A stretch of DNA of 64,000 nucleotides. Source: Dehalococcoidia bacterium (GTDB lineage Bacteria; Chloroflexota; Dehalococcoidia; Tepidiformales; Tepidiformaceae). This document shows positions 1 to 10,873 of this stretch, in pieces. Position 1 is the stretch's first letter, and the number at the start of each line of letters is the position of its first letter. The translations under genes were made by a program, and so were the position numbers. Below the pieces are notes generated by a model. It searched no databases. It saw nothing but the letters and a program-made list of their open reading frames with translations, and was not told the DNA's origin. The stretch is from positions 1 to 64,000 of the forward strand of contig JAJEIT010000094.1 in NCBI GenBank assembly GCA_022827945.1. The letters are read 5' to 3'.

Positions 1-1359
1 CTGCCCGACCTCCTCTACATCGACCTCCACCTCGTCCACGAGGTCACCTCCCCCCAGGCCTTCGAGTCCCTGCGGCTCGCCGGACGTCCCGTTCGCCGCC
101 CCGAGCGCACCCTCGCTACCGTGGACCACAACGTCCCCACCGAGGGCCGCGAGCGCCCCTGGGACGACCCCCTCTCCATCCAGCAGGTCGAGACCCTGCG
201 CGCCAACTGCGCCGAGTTCGAGGTGCCCTTCTACGACATCGACGACCCCCGCCAGGGCATCGTCCACGTCGTCGGCCCCGAGCAGGGCCTCAGCCAGCCC
301 GGCATGACCATCGTCTGCGGCGACAGCCACACCTCCACCCACGGCGCCCTCGGCGCCCTCGCCTTCGGCATCGGCACCTCCGAGGTCGAGCACGTGCTCG
401 CCACCCAGACCCTTCCCCAGGCCGCCCAGAAGACGATGGCCATCGAGGTCGACGGCGAGCTCGCCCCCGGCGTCACCGCCAAGGACGTCATCCTCACCAT
501 CATCAACACGATCGGCGTCGGCGGCGGCACCGGCCACATCGTCGAGTACTGCGGCGAGGTCATCCGCGCCCTCTCCATGGAGGGCCGCATGACCATCTGC
601 AACATGAGCATCGAGGCGGGCGCTCGCGCCGGCCTCGTCGCCCCCGACGAAACCACCTTCGCCTACCTCGAAGGCCGCCCGTCCAGCCCGGCCGGGGCGG
701 CCTGGGAGCGCGCTCTCGACCACTGGCGCGGCCTCGCCACCGACGAGGACGCTCACTTCGACACGACCGTCACCCTCGACGGCGCCGACATCGAGCCCTG
801 CGTCACCTGGGGAACGAACCCTGCCCAGAGCGTGCCCGTCTCCGGGCGCGTCCCCGACCCCGGCGACGCCCCCACCGAGGCCGCCCGCGAGCAGACCGAG
901 CGTGCCCTCCGCTACATGGATCTCGAGGCCGGCACCGCCCTCGCGGACGTTCCCCTCGACCGCGTCTTCATCGGCTCCTGCACCAACTCGCGCCTCGCCG
1001 ACCTGCGTGACGCCGCCGCCACCGTGCGCGGCCGCCAGGTCGCCTCCGGCGTGCGCGCCATGGTCGTGCCCGGCTCCGGGCTGGTGAAGGCCGCCGCCGA
1101 GGCCGAGGGCCTCGACGAGGTCTTCCGCGCCGCCGGCTTCGAGTGGCGCGACGCCGGCTGCTCCATGTGCCTCGGCATGAATCCCGACATCCTTCTCCCC
1201 GGCGAGCGCTGCGCCTCCACCTCGAACCGCAACTTCGAGGGCCGCCAGGGACCCGGCGGCCGCACCCACCTCGTCAGCCCCCAGATGGCCGCAGCCGCCG
1301 CCATCGCCGGCCACTTCGTCGACATCCGCGACTGGGAGATGCGCGATGCCTCATCCTGA
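1..1359 (+). CDS. leuC: 3-isopropylmalate dehydratase large subunit (5' truncated by window)
   Basis: Frame open from base 1; aconitase-family motifs [49 protein letters not shown]. Confidence 0.95.
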   Translation: MPDLLYIDLHLVHEVTSPQAFESLRLAGRPVRRPERTLATVDHNVPTEGRERPWDDPLSIQQVETLRANCAEFEVPFYDIDDPRQGIVHVVGPEQGLSQPGMTIVCGDSHTSTHGALGALAFGIGTSEVEHVLATQTLPQAAQKTMAIEVDGELAPGVTAKDVILTIINTIGVGGGTGHIVEYCGEVIRALSMEGRMTICNMSIEAGARAGLVAPDETTFAYLEGRPSSPAGAAWERALDHWRGLATDEDAHFDTTVTLDGADIEPCVTWGTNPAQSVPVSGRVPDPGDAPTEAAREQTERALRYMDLEAGTALADVPLDRVFIGSCTNSRLADLRDAAATVRGRQVASGVRAMVVPGSGLVKAAAEAEGLDEVFRAAGFEWRDAGCSMCLGMNPDILLPGERCASTSNRNFEGRQGPGGRTHLVSPQMAAAAAIAGHFVDIRDWEMRDASS

Positions 1360-1452
1360 GGAAGCCGTTCCGATGAGCAGGCTTGCAAAACCGCAACGGG
1401 GAGGCGCCCGCGTGAGCACCTGCGACAGGAGTGGCAACGAGGGGGCGCCCGC

Positions 1453-2067
1453 ATGAGAAAATTCGAAGCCGTTCGCAGCAAGGCCCTGCCCCTCAACCGC
1501 GCCGACGTCGATACCGACCAGATCATCCCCGCCAAGTACCTCAAGCGGATCGAACGCAGCGGCTTCGGCCAGTTCCTCTTCGATGACTGGCGCAAGGATC
1601 CCGAATTCATCCTCAATGAGGGCGTCTTCCAGGGTTCCCGCATCCTCCTGGCGGGCGATAACTTCGGCTGTGGCTCCTCCCGCGAGCACGCCCCCTGGGC
1701 CCTCGAGGACTACGGCTTCCGCGCCCTCATCGCCCCCTCCTTCGCCGACATCTTCCGCAACAACTGCGCCAAGATTGGCCTGCTCACCATCACCCTCGCC
1801 CCCGAAGACGTGCAGTTCCTGATGGCGCGCGCCGAGGAGCTGCCCGAGGCCGAGACCATCGTCGATCTCGAGTCGCAGACCGTCGCCACCGCCGATGGCT
1901 CCTTCGTGCGCTCCTTCGAGATCGACCCGGCGGTGAAGCGCAACCTGCTCGAAGGGCTCGACGCCATCGGCCTCACGCTGGAGCATGAGGACCAGATCGC
2001 CGCTTTCGAGGCCACCCGTCCCGACGACCGCTACCCGTCCACCGCTCCCACGGAAGCGCCGGCATGA
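1453..2067 (+). CDS. leuD: 3-isopropylmalate dehydratase small subunit
   Basis: LNRADVDTDQIIPAKYLKRI, GDNFGCGSSREHAPWAL; directly after leuC. Confidence 0.95.
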   Translation: MRKFEAVRSKALPLNRADVDTDQIIPAKYLKRIERSGFGQFLFDDWRKDPEFILNEGVFQGSRILLAGDNFGCGSSREHAPWALEDYGFRALIAPSFADIFRNNCAKIGLLTITLAPEDVQFLMARAEELPEAETIVDLESQTVATADGSFVRSFEIDPAVKRNLLEGLDAIGLTLEHEDQIAAFEATRPDDRYPSTAPTEAPA

Positions 2068-2234
2068 GTCAGCGCGGCCGTCATCCTCGTCCCAGCCCCG
2101 TCTGGTACTGGCGCAACTGGTACTACTCCACCATCGAGTTCATGGAGCGCACTCGCATTGCCGCCGGCAACCACTGGATCAAGCTCCGGCGCCTGGACAG
2201 TTGCTGCGGGAACTACGGCCAGCCCGGCTGTTGA
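2064..2234 (+). CDS. Small Cys-rich protein, 56 aa, unknown function
   Basis: ATGA overlap with leuD stop; [56 protein letters not shown]; below the size cutoff of the ORF track. Confidence 0.6.
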   Translation: MSQRGRHPRPSPVWYWRNWYYSTIEFMERTRIAAGNHWIKLRRLDSCCGNYGQPGC

Positions 2235-2291
2235 GCGCCCGCTCCGCCGTCCGGTACGGACGGCCCCGGAAACCAGGCAAGCTAGCCGGGT

Positions 2292-2978
2292 ATGTCCTCC
2301 CCGCCCGAGGTGGAGCTCCACGTCCACACGCGGCTCCCGCCCCAGCCCCTCCCGCCCAACCGTTTCCGCTTTCCCGACCCCCGTGGCGCGCCCCGCAGCG
2401 GCTTCGTCGCCGCCGGCGGCAACCTCGCCCCGGAGACGATCGTGGGCGCCTACCGCGCCGGCCTCTTCCCCTGGCCGCACGATGGCGTCGATACCCTCTG
2501 GTGGTCCCCCGACCCCCGCGCCGTCCTTCCCCCCGATCGCTTTCATGTGTCCCGCCGCCTCGCCCGACGTGTCCGTCAGGGCCGCTTCCGCGTCACCCTC
2601 GATGCCGCCTTCGCCCAGGTCATCGCCGCCTGCGCCGTCCGCCCCGAGGGCACCTGGATCACCCCCGGCATCATGCGCGCCTACCTTCGCCTTCACACCC
2701 TCGGCTGGGCGCACAGCTTCGAGGTCTGGAATCCCGAGGGAGCGCTCGTGGGCGGCCTCTACGGACTCCGCGTGGGCGCGCTCTTCGGGGCCGAGTCGAT
2801 GTTCCACCGCGCCACCGACGCTTCCAAGATCGCCCTCCTCGCCCTCTGCCAGTTCGCCCCCCGAGACGGCATCGCCCTCATCGACGTGCAGCTCCCCACG
2901 CCTCATCTCGACTCCCTCGGCGCCGAGGCCATCCCCCGCGACGCCTACCTCCGGCGTCTCGCCGCAGCGGGCCTCTGA
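2292..2978 (+). CDS. aat: Leucyl/phenylalanyl-tRNA--protein transferase
   Basis: [53 protein letters not shown]. Confidence 0.93.
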   Translation: MSSPPEVELHVHTRLPPQPLPPNRFRFPDPRGAPRSGFVAAGGNLAPETIVGAYRAGLFPWPHDGVDTLWWSPDPRAVLPPDRFHVSRRLARRVRQGRFRVTLDAAFAQVIAACAVRPEGTWITPGIMRAYLRLHTLGWAHSFEVWNPEGALVGGLYGLRVGALFGAESMFHRATDASKIALLALCQFAPRDGIALIDVQLPTPHLDSLGAEAIPRDAYLRRLAAAGL

Positions 2979-3003
2979 ACGGGCGAACCAGTACACTCGA
3001 AGC

Positions 3004-4098
3004 ATGCCTGCCTACCCGATTCTCCTTGCACCCGGAGACGGCATCGGCCCCGAGGTTCTCGAAGAAGGACTGAAGGTGCTCGGCGCCGTCGAACGCCGCT
3101 TCGGCCACGAGTTCCAGTACGAGAACGCCCTCGTCGGTGGCGCCGCCATCGACGAGTACGGCATCGCCCTGCGTGACGACACGCTCGAGGCCGCCGCCCG
3201 CTCCCGCGCCGTCCTCTTCGGCGCCGTGGGCGGCCCCAAATGGGACGACCCCCAGGCTTCCGTCCGTCCCGAGCAGGCCATCCTCGGCCTGCGCAAGGGC
3301 CTCGGCCTCTTCGCCAACATCCGCCCCGTGCGCGTCAACCCCCTCCTCCTCGCCGACAGCTCCATCAAGTCCGAGGTCCTCGAGGGCGTCGACATGGTCG
3401 TCATCCGCGAGCTCACCGGCGGCATCTACTTCGGCAAGCCCCAGAAGCGCTGGGAGAATACCCGCGGGCGCCAGGCGGTCGACACCATGCGCTACAGCGA
3501 ACGCGAGATCGAGCGCATCCTGCGCACCGGCTTCGAGCTCGCCCGCGGCCGTCGCGGCAAGCTCACCAGCGTCGACAAGGCCAACGTCCTCGATACCAGC
3601 CGCCTCTGGCGCGAGATCGCGACCGAGCTCGCCGCCGAGTACCCCGATGTCGAGCTCGATCACGTCCTCGTCGACGCCTGCGCCATGCATCTCATCAGCC
3701 ATCCCGCCACCTTCGACGTCATCGTCACCGGCAACATGTTCGGCGACATCCTCACCGACGAGGCCTCCGTGCTCGCCGGCTCCATGGGGATGCTTCCCTC
3801 CGCCAGCCTCGGCCGCCGCCGTCGCAACGGCACTGGCATCGGCATGTACGAGCCCATCCACGGCACCGCTCCCGACATTGCCGGTCAGGGCATCGCCAAT
3901 CCCCTCGCCATGATCCTCAGCGTGGCCCTCATGCTGCGGCACTCCCTCGCCCTCGAGGACGAGGCCGCGGCCATCGAGGAGGCCGTCGACGGCGTCCTCG
4001 CCGAGGGCTACCGCACCGCCGATATCGAGTCCGGGAGCGGTTCAACCGTCGACACCGCCCGCATGGGCACGCTCGTCGCCGAGCGCCTTGCCACCTGA
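3004..4098 (+). CDS. leuB: 3-isopropylmalate dehydrogenase
   Basis: [26 protein letters not shown]..., [42 protein letters not shown]. Confidence 0.95.
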   Translation: MPAYPILLAPGDGIGPEVLEEGLKVLGAVERRFGHEFQYENALVGGAAIDEYGIALRDDTLEAAARSRAVLFGAVGGPKWDDPQASVRPEQAILGLRKGLGLFANIRPVRVNPLLLADSSIKSEVLEGVDMVVIRELTGGIYFGKPQKRWENTRGRQAVDTMRYSEREIERILRTGFELARGRRGKLTSVDKANVLDTSRLWREIATELAAEYPDVELDHVLVDACAMHLISHPATFDVIVTGNMFGDILTDEASVLAGSMGMLPSASLGRRRRNGTGIGMYEPIHGTAPDIAGQGIANPLAMILSVALMLRHSLALEDEAAAIEEAVDGVLAEGYRTADIESGSGSTVDTARMGTLVAERLAT

Positions 4099-4207
4099 TC
4101 AAACGTAACGCCACGCCCCCTGCCAAATTGGTAGGATAGGGCGCTCGACTCATCCACCGGCGCGCAGGGCCGCGCCGCGGCACCCCGCCAGTGAGAGAGA
4201 GGTTTCT

Positions 4208-5371
4208 GTGACCACTGCCGAAATCCAGCGCGGCCTTGAAGGCGTAAACGTCGCTGCCACCAAGCTTTGCACCATCGACGGCCAGAAGGGCCAGCTCATC
4301 TACGCCGGCTACGACATCTACGACCTGGCCGAGCACGCCTCTTTCGAAGAGACCGCCTACCTCCTCTGGAACCTCGATCTCCCCACCCGCAGGCAGCTCA
4401 ATGACCTGAACGCGCTCCTCATCGAGGAACGCCCCCTCTCCGACCTCAACCGCACGCTCATCCACGAGCTCGCCGGCAAGTGCCTGCCCATGCGCGGCCT
4501 TGAGATCTGCGTGACGGCCCTTGGCGCCCTTGACCCCAAGGCCAGTGATTTCTCGCAGGAGCAGCTCAAGTGGACGGCCGCGCGCCTCACGGCCCGCATG
4601 CCCTCCGTCGTCGCCGCCTTCCACCGCCAGCGACAGGGCCTCGACATCCTCGCCCCCCGCGATGACCTCGGCCACGCTGCCAACTTCCTCTACACCCTCA
4701 CCGGCGAGGAGCCCTCCGAACTCCAGGCCAAGGTGTTCGACGTCGCCATGACGCTCCATGCCGAGCACGAGATGAACGCGTCGACGTTCTCGGCCATCGT
4801 CACCGCCTCCACCATGAGCGACATGTACTCCGCCATTGCCTCCGCCATCGGGACCCTCAAGGGGCCCCTCCATGGCGGTGCCAACAGCGCCGTCTTCGAG
4901 ATGCTCGAGGAGATCGGCGACGAGTCGAACATCGAGAGCCACATCGAAGCCATGCTCGCCCGCGGCGAGCGCGTCATGGGCATCGGCCACCGCGTCTACA
5001 AGACCACCGACCCCCGCGCCATCATCCTCGAGGAGCTCGGCGAGGAGCTCGCCGAGACCTCCCCCGACCGCAAGTACTTCGACCTCTCCCGCAAGGTGCG
5101 CGACTACCTCGCCGAGCGCCTGAGCGGCCGACCCCTCTACCCCAACGTCGACTTCTTCAGCGCCTCCGTCTACCGGATGCTGGGTATTCCCCACGACCTC
5201 TACACGCCCATCTTCGCCGTCGCTCGTATTGCCGGCTGGAGCGCCCATCTGCTCGAGCAGTACGCCGACAACCGGCTCGTGCGGCCGAACGCCGTCTACG
5301 CCGGCGAGAAGTTCCGCGTGTACGAACCGATCGAGGCCCGTGGTCAGGGCGAGAGCTCTACTCCTCGCTGA
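4208..5371 (+). CDS. gltA: Citrate synthase family protein (citrate/2-methylcitrate synthase)
   Basis: GPLHGGANSAVFEMLEEIG, RVMGIGHRVYKTTDPRA, YPNVDFFSASVYRMLGIP. Confidence 0.93.
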   Translation: MTTAEIQRGLEGVNVAATKLCTIDGQKGQLIYAGYDIYDLAEHASFEETAYLLWNLDLPTRRQLNDLNALLIEERPLSDLNRTLIHELAGKCLPMRGLEICVTALGALDPKASDFSQEQLKWTAARLTARMPSVVAAFHRQRQGLDILAPRDDLGHAANFLYTLTGEEPSELQAKVFDVAMTLHAEHEMNASTFSAIVTASTMSDMYSAIASAIGTLKGPLHGGANSAVFEMLEEIGDESNIESHIEAMLARGERVMGIGHRVYKTTDPRAIILEELGEELAETSPDRKYFDLSRKVRDYLAERLSGRPLYPNVDFFSASVYRMLGIPHDLYTPIFAVARIAGWSAHLLEQYADNRLVRPNAVYAGEKFRVYEPIEARGQGESSTPR

Positions 5372-6047
5372 CCATCTCCTCGTAGCCCTCGTCGCCTTCC
5401 TGCTCGCGCAGCTCGGCTTCGCGCGCCTCCAGCTCCTCGCGCTCCTCGCGCTGCTCGGCGCTCTCCGCGAGCAGGCCGCCCTGCGCGTCCACCTCGAACT
5501 CCGCCTCCCGCGCCTCGCGCACCCGCGCGTACCAGCTGCCCCCCAGGAACGTGAGCGGGCTGAAGTTCCGCTCCTCCAGCAGCCAGCGCTCGGCGTAGGC
5601 CTCGTCCAGCGCCTGCACCGCCACCACTTCGCCCACGAACAGCACGTGGTCCCCCGTGGGGATCACGTCCCGCAGCCCGCACTCGATCCATGCCAGGCAG
5701 CCATCCAGCAGCGGCGCGTCCACGCGCAGCGCCGTGAACGCATCCAGCTTGCTGCCCTCGACCTTGTTCTCGTCGACCCCCGAGCGGCTTCCGAAGTACG
5801 CCGTCTCCCGCATGAGCTCCGGTCCGGGGATGTTGAGCGCGAACTCCTCGCTGAAGCGGATCATGTCCGCGGTGTGCCGGATCGGGTGCAGGACCACCCC
5901 CACCATCGGCGGCGACATCGAGAGCGGCGCCGTCCAGGCTACCGGGGCCGCGTTCGCGTCCCCGCGCCAGCTCGCGGTGACGATGCTGACCGGCCCGGGA
6001 TTCAGCAGTCTCCGGGCATCCGTGGGATCGTAGACGCGACGCCCCAC
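5358..6047 (-). CDS. Flavin reductase-like FMN-binding protein
   Basis: GPVSIVTASWRGDANAAPVAWTAPLSMSPPMVGVVLHP; ETAYFGSRSGVDENK. Confidence 0.8.
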   Translation of the reverse strand: MGRRVYDPTDARRLLNPGPVSIVTASWRGDANAAPVAWTAPLSMSPPMVGVVLHPIRHTADMIRFSEEFALNIPGPELMRETAYFGSRSGVDENKVEGSKLDAFTALRVDAPLLDGCLAWIECGLRDVIPTGDHVLFVGEVVAVQALDEAYAERWLLEERNFSPLTFLGGSWYARVREAREAEFEVDAQGGLLAESAEQREEREELEAREAELREQEGDEGYEEMVSEE

Positions 6048-6102
6048 CTTGGTGCTCCTGGCTTGGTCTCGGACCCCGCCTCACGCGGGGTGTGCGGCTA
6101 TG

Positions 6103-6489
6103 TTAGCTGCCGCCGACCAGCTCCAACCCCTGCTCGTGCTCCTGCGCGTTCCGCCAGCGGATGAACTCCCAGTACTCGAGGAGCTCCTCGATGTCCTGCG
6201 GCCGCTTCTCCAGCTCGTTCGCCAGGTTCGCGATGCGGCTGTCGCGCACGTACAGCACCTCGTCGATCGCGCCCAGGAAGTAGTGCAGGGGCCGGTTCAG
6301 GATGCGCGCCACGTTCAGCAGCATGTCGATGCCTACTGCCCGCTGCCCCGCCTCATAGAGGCTGATCGCGCTCTGTGTCGTGTTCAGCATCTGCGCCAGC
6401 CGCACCTGGCTCAGGCCCGCGTCCTTGCGCGCCTGCCGGATGCGATTGCCCAGTACCGCCGAAGTGAAGTCCTTGCCGTTCTCGGTCAC
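6103..6489 (-). CDS. XRE-family HTH transcriptional regulator
   Basis: LGNRIRQARKDAGLSQVRLAQMLNTTQSAISLYEAGQRAVGIDMLLNVARIL. Confidence 0.9.
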   Translation of the reverse strand: MTENGKDFTSAVLGNRIRQARKDAGLSQVRLAQMLNTTQSAISLYEAGQRAVGIDMLLNVARILNRPLHYFLGAIDEVLYVRDSRIANLANELEKRPQDIEELLEYWEFIRWRNAQEHEQGLELVGGS

Positions 6490-6619
6490 TGTCGCTCACC
6501 GTCGTCCCTCGGGCTGTGTGAAGCCTCCCGGCCATTCGCTCCGAGGGGTAGAGAAGATTGTGAAATAGGGTACAAAGAGGCTCGGTACTGTCAACCTCGG
6601 AAGTTGCCAAACCTCCTGC

Positions 6620-7348
6620 TCAGCGCCCGAACCGCAGGCGCTCCGCCAGCGCCCGGGGAAGTCCCGCCTCCTCCATCCGGCGCTGCGTCTCGCCGATGTC
6701 ATAGGCAACGCGATGGTGCGTGACCGTTCCCGCCCCCGTATCGACCAGCGCATACGAAGAGCGTGGGTCGCCGTCCCGCGGTTGGCCCACCGAACCCGGA
6801 TTCACGCACAGCGGCCCCTCCCCGAGTTCCGCGCCCTCGCCCGCAACCGGCGTCTCCCCCTCCACGCCCGCTGTCCCCCGGCGCACCAGCAGCGGAACGT
6901 GCGTGTGCCCCACGGCGCTGTACGGCGTTTCCTGCATCTCGAAGTGCCCTGCCGCCGCCTCTTCCGTGATCAGGTATTCCCATAGCGGCTGGCGCAGCGT
7001 TCCGTGCGCGAGGCTCCACTCCCCCTCCCGTGCGACCTCCCCCAGCCCCGCGAGCGTGGCCGCCGTCTCCGGCTCCAGGTGCGCGCGTGTCCACTCCGCC
7101 GCCTCCGCCGCCAGCGAGTTGAACCATTCCGTCCCGATCACCCCCGTCGCCGCCGCGTCGTGGTTCCCCAGCACCGAGACCGCCCCCGCCTCCGCCAGCC
7201 GCGCGACCACCCCGTTCGGGTCCGGCCCGTACCCCACCGTGTCCCCCATGTTCCAGATCGCCTCGGCGCCGCGCCCCTCCGCGTCCGCCACCACCGCCTC
7301 CAGCGCGACAAGGTTCGCGTGTACGTCCGAGATGAGCGCGACTCGCAC
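6620..7348 (-). CDS. Metallophosphoesterase (YfcE/calcineurin-like)
   Basis: VRVALISDVHANLVALEAVVADA, GDTVGYGPDPN, GNHDAAATG, GHTHVPLLV. Confidence 0.88.
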   Translation of the reverse strand: MRVALISDVHANLVALEAVVADAEGRGAEAIWNMGDTVGYGPDPNGVVARLAEAGAVSVLGNHDAAATGVIGTEWFNSLAAEAAEWTRAHLEPETAATLAGLGEVAREGEWSLAHGTLRQPLWEYLITEEAAAGHFEMQETPYSAVGHTHVPLLVRRGTAGVEGETPVAGEGAELGEGPLCVNPGSVGQPRDGDPRSSYALVDTGAGTVTHHRVAYDIGETQRRMEEAGLPRALAERLRFGR

Positions 7349-7406
7349 GACTGCCTCCCGCCGCGGGATAGGGCGCAGCAACGCCCCTCCCTATACTGGA
7401 CCAGCG

Positions 7407-7877
7407 ATGACCGCCGCCGTCGAGACGAGTCTCACGACCAGCAGCGAGGAGGCCACGCGCGCTCTCGGCGAGCGCCTCGGCGCCCGCCTTCGCGCCGGCG
7501 ACGTGGTCCTGCTCAGCGGCGACCTCGGGACCGGCAAGACGCGCCTCGCGCAGGGCATCGGCCGTGGCCTCGACTGCCCCGGCCCCGTCACCAGCCCCAC
7601 CTTCGTCCTGGTGAATACCCACGTCGGGCGCGAACGCCTCTTCCACGCCGACCTCTACCGCATCGCCGGCGCCGGCGACCTCTCCGAGCTTGGCCTCTGG
7701 GAAGAAGCGGAACGCGGCGTCCTCGTCGTCGAATGGCCCGACCGGGCCGAGGGCCACCTCCCCGCCGCCACCCTCACCGTCGAGATCGCTGGCAACGAGG
7801 GCAACGAACGCAGCTTCCGCCTGCGCGCCGGCGACGCCCGTGGCCGTGAGCTGCTCGCCTCCCTGGAGCTCGCGTGA
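7407..7877 (+). CDS. tsaE: tRNA threonylcarbamoyladenosine biosynthesis ATPase TsaE
   Basis: LLSGDLGTGKTRLAQGIGRGL, VTSPTFVLVN, HADLYRI. Confidence 0.93.
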   Translation: MTAAVETSLTTSSEEATRALGERLGARLRAGDVVLLSGDLGTGKTRLAQGIGRGLDCPGPVTSPTFVLVNTHVGRERLFHADLYRIAGAGDLSELGLWEEAERGVLVVEWPDRAEGHLPAATLTVEIAGNEGNERSFRLRAGDARGRELLASLELA

Positions 7878-8512
7878 GCGCCGTCCTCGTCATCGACACC
7901 GCCTCCCCCGCCTTCGCCCTCGCCTTCGACGAGGGGCCCGGTGGGGAACCCCGTGTCGTCGAGAGCGCCACCGACTTCACCCACGCCTCCCTCCTCGCGG
8001 CCGTCGAGGAGCACCTTCGCGGCGTCTCCCTCGGCGCCGTCGTGGCCGTGTGCGGTCCCGGCAGCTACTCGGGACTGCGCGCCGGGATCGCCACCGCGCA
8101 CGGACTCGCCCTTGCACAGGGTTGCGATCTGGCGGGTGTCTCCACGCTCGCGGCGGTCGCCGCTGCCTGCGAGGTTGAGACGGATGCGCCCGTCCTCACC
8201 GCCGTCCACCCCGCCGGTCGCGGTGAGTTCGCCGTCCAGGACTTCCGCGCGCTCGTCCCGGAGGGTCCGATGCACATCGTCGCCCCCGCCGACCTCCCCG
8301 CCGCCGCCCTGGCCGGCGAGGGCGCAGCCGCACTCGGAGGCCGCGAGGTGCTTCCTCGCGAGCGGGCCGTCGCGGCTCTGGCGCGCTTCCGCGCCGGCGC
8401 CCTCGAACCCGTCGCCGAGCTGACGGCCATCTACCTTCGCGACCCCAACATCACCGCCCCGCGCCGCCCCTTTGGTCCCGCTGGCGCGCAGGACCGTCTG
8501 CCAGCACGATAG
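7874..8512 (+). CDS. tsaB: tRNA threonylcarbamoyladenosine biosynthesis protein TsaB
   Basis: VLVIDTASPAFALAF, GPGSYSGLRAGIATAHGLA; overlaps tsaE stop. Confidence 0.92.
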   Translation: MSAVLVIDTASPAFALAFDEGPGGEPRVVESATDFTHASLLAAVEEHLRGVSLGAVVAVCGPGSYSGLRAGIATAHGLALAQGCDLAGVSTLAAVAAACEVETDAPVLTAVHPAGRGEFAVQDFRALVPEGPMHIVAPADLPAAALAGEGAAALGGREVLPRERAVAALARFRAGALEPVAELTAIYLRDPNITAPRRPFGPAGAQDRLPAR

Positions 8513-8516
8513 CCGC

Positions 8517-8978
8517 ATGGCAACTGAACGCACCCTCGTCCTCGTCAAGCCCGACGCCATGCAGCGCGGCCTCGCCGGCACCATCCTTCAGCGCCTGGAG
8601 AACCGCGGTCTCCGCGTCATCGGCCTCAAGCTCATGCAGGTCGACACCGACCTCGCCCGCCGCCACTACGGCGAACACGAAGGCAAGCCTTTCTTCGAGG
8701 GCCTCGTCGACTACATCACCAGCAGTCCCATCATCGCCGCCGTGTTCGAGGGCGACTCCGCCACCGGCGCGGTCCGCAACAGCGTCGGCGCGACCAACCC
8801 TTCCCAGGCGGCGGCCGGCACCATCCGGGGCGACTATGGCCTCGAAGTTGGTCGCAATCTCGTGCACGCCAGCGACAGCCCCGAGAGCGGCGAGCGCGAG
8901 ACCGCCCTCTTCTTCACCCCCGAAGAGCTTGTTGCCTGGTCCCGCGACACCGACCGCTGGATCTCCGAGGACGCCTGA
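8517..8978 (+). CDS. ndk: Nucleoside diphosphate kinase
   Basis: ERTLVLVKPDAMQRGLAG; GTIRGDYGLEVGRNLVHASDSPESGERE. Confidence 0.95.
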   Translation: MATERTLVLVKPDAMQRGLAGTILQRLENRGLRVIGLKLMQVDTDLARRHYGEHEGKPFFEGLVDYITSSPIIAAVFEGDSATGAVRNSVGATNPSQAAAGTIRGDYGLEVGRNLVHASDSPESGERETALFFTPEELVAWSRDTDRWISEDA

Positions 8979-9039
8979 GCGCGAGCGAAACGCCGCGCTC
9001 TCGTATGCTTGCCCCACCCCCACACCGAACGGAGCACCC

Positions 9040-9543
9040 GTGAAGCAGTACGACTCGCCCCCTGCCCTTTCCATCGACGCCGAAAAGAGCTACACCGCCA
9101 CCATCGAGACATCGGCCGGCTCGATGACGGCCGAGCTCTTTCCCGGCGACGCCCCCAACACCGTCAACAACTTCGTTTTCCTCGCCCGCGACGGCTTCTA
9201 CGACGACGTCATCTTCCACCGCGTCATCAGCGGCTTCATGATCCAGGGCGGCGACCCCACCGGCACCGGCCGCGGCGGTCCCGGCTACCGCTTCGACGAC
9301 GAGCCCGTCACCCGCTCCTACGACCGCGGGACGCTGGCCATGGCCAACGCCGGCCCCAACACGAACGGCAGCCAGTTCTTCATCATGCACGCCGACTACC
9401 CGCTGCCCCCGAACTACACCATCTTCGGCAAACTCACGGCGGGCGAGGATGTCGTCGACGCCATCGCCGGCGCCCAGACCGGCGCCAACGACCGGCCCGT
9501 CGACCCCGTCGCGATCAGCGGCGTCACCATCGCCGAGAGCTAA
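9040..9543 (+). CDS. Cyclophilin-type peptidyl-prolyl cis-trans isomerase
   Basis: GTG start; FHRVISGFMIQGGDPTGTGRGGPGYRF, MANAGPNTNGSQFFI. Confidence 0.94.
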   Translation: MKQYDSPPALSIDAEKSYTATIETSAGSMTAELFPGDAPNTVNNFVFLARDGFYDDVIFHRVISGFMIQGGDPTGTGRGGPGYRFDDEPVTRSYDRGTLAMANAGPNTNGSQFFIMHADYPLPPNYTIFGKLTAGEDVVDAIAGAQTGANDRPVDPVAISGVTIAES

Positions 9544-9546
9544 CCC

Positions 9547-10782
9547 TCAGCGCTCCGCCGGCTTCCCCTCCGGCTCCGCCTCGTCCGGGTGTGTCGGCCG
9601 CGCGTATCCGTACACGAGTCCGTAGGCGATCGTCAGCACGGCCGTGAACCCGGCCACCATCGCCCCGGTCTGGAACGCCATCGGGGCGTCGTAGGCGTCC
9701 ACCACTGCCCCCCCGAGGGCGGGCCCGACGGCCAGCCCCAGCCCGCTCAGGGCCACCGACCACCCGATCAGCGTGCCCCGGTACGACTCCGGCGCCAGGT
9801 CCATCATCGAGGCGTTCAGGGCGGGCACCTGCTGCACGTGCCCGCTGAAGATTACCGCTGTCGCCGCCGCCGCCAGGAAGATGTTCGTCGTCGCCGCGGC
9901 GGTCATCGCCCCCGCGATGATCAGGAACTGCCCCAGCAGGAGCGGGAGCGTCCGCCCGATTCGGTCCGATAGGTGCCCCGACGGCACGTACAGGATTCCG
10001 CCCGCCACGACCGCAGGGATCAGAAAGACGGTCAGCTGCGCGAACGAGATGTCGAGCACGTTGTCGCCGTACGGCCGGATCGCGGGCACGAGCGAGCTAA
10101 TCCCGATCGTCGCCGAGAGGATCAGCGCGCTCAGGAACACCAGCCGTTTTGAGAAGACGCTGCGCAGCGGAGGGCGTTGCTCGTGCACCATCCCCAGTTC
10201 CCGCCGGTAAGCGGGGACGCCCATCTGGCCGGTGAGCAGTGCGCCCGCTACCGCCACGATCCCGATGATGAAGAGTGAGTCCGGGAAGGTCTCCACCAGC
10301 AGCGCTCCTATCAGCGCGCCCAGTCCGAACCCCAGCAACTGCCCCACGTTCAGGAACCCCACCACCTTGCCCCGTTCGCTCGGTGGGTAGAGATCCGCCC
10401 CGATGGCGTACGTGGCCGGCCAGATGAAGGCCGTCGAGATGCCCAGCAGCGCCGAGAACCCGAGATAGGCCCACTCCTGCTGGATCCCGCCCATGAGGGC
10501 CAGGGCCGGGACCATCAGCGCGAATCCCAGCAGGAGCGCGTACTTCCGCTCGATGCGGTCGCTGATCGCTCCCGCCGGGGTTTCGGAGAGGAAGCGGGCC
10601 CCTCCGTAGAGCGCCAGCAGATACCCTCCGAACCCATCGCTCGCCCCCAGGTTGTTCGGGACGAACTCCTGGAAGATCGCGAAGATCACGATCCCCAGCG
10701 CCACCTGCGCGCAGAAGATGCTGAACCCGAGGGCATGCGGCGCCCCCGTCAGCCAGGTGCGCAAGGCCAGCCACAGCCGCAT
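9547..10782 (-). CDS. MFS transporter
   Basis: About 12 hydrophobic segments; SDRIGRTLPLLLGQFL and SDRIERKYALLLGF motifs. Confidence 0.88.
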   Translation of the reverse strand: MRLWLALRTWLTGAPHALGFSIFCAQVALGIVIFAIFQEFVPNNLGASDGFGGYLLALYGGARFLSETPAGAISDRIERKYALLLGFALMVPALALMGGIQQEWAYLGFSALLGISTAFIWPATYAIGADLYPPSERGKVVGFLNVGQLLGFGLGALIGALLVETFPDSLFIIGIVAVAGALLTGQMGVPAYRRELGMVHEQRPPLRSVFSKRLVFLSALILSATIGISSLVPAIRPYGDNVLDISFAQLTVFLIPAVVAGGILYVPSGHLSDRIGRTLPLLLGQFLIIAGAMTAAATTNIFLAAAATAVIFSGHVQQVPALNASMMDLAPESYRGTLIGWSVALSGLGLAVGPALGGAVVDAYDAPMAFQTGAMVAGFTAVLTIAYGLVYGYARPTHPDEAEPEGKPAER

Positions 10783-10873
10783 CCCGAGACTCTACCGGTG
10801 CGTACCGCTGTGGGCCTTGTCCTCCGCACACTCTCTGGTCCGTTGTCCCCACCGCGCCTATCCTGAACTCGCG

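Noticed and set aside
231-656. Long minus-strand ORF opposite leuC and many similar ORFs across the window
   Set aside because: Antisense shadow of high-GC coding sequence; Arg/Pro/Ala/Ser-rich translation with no recognisable motifs
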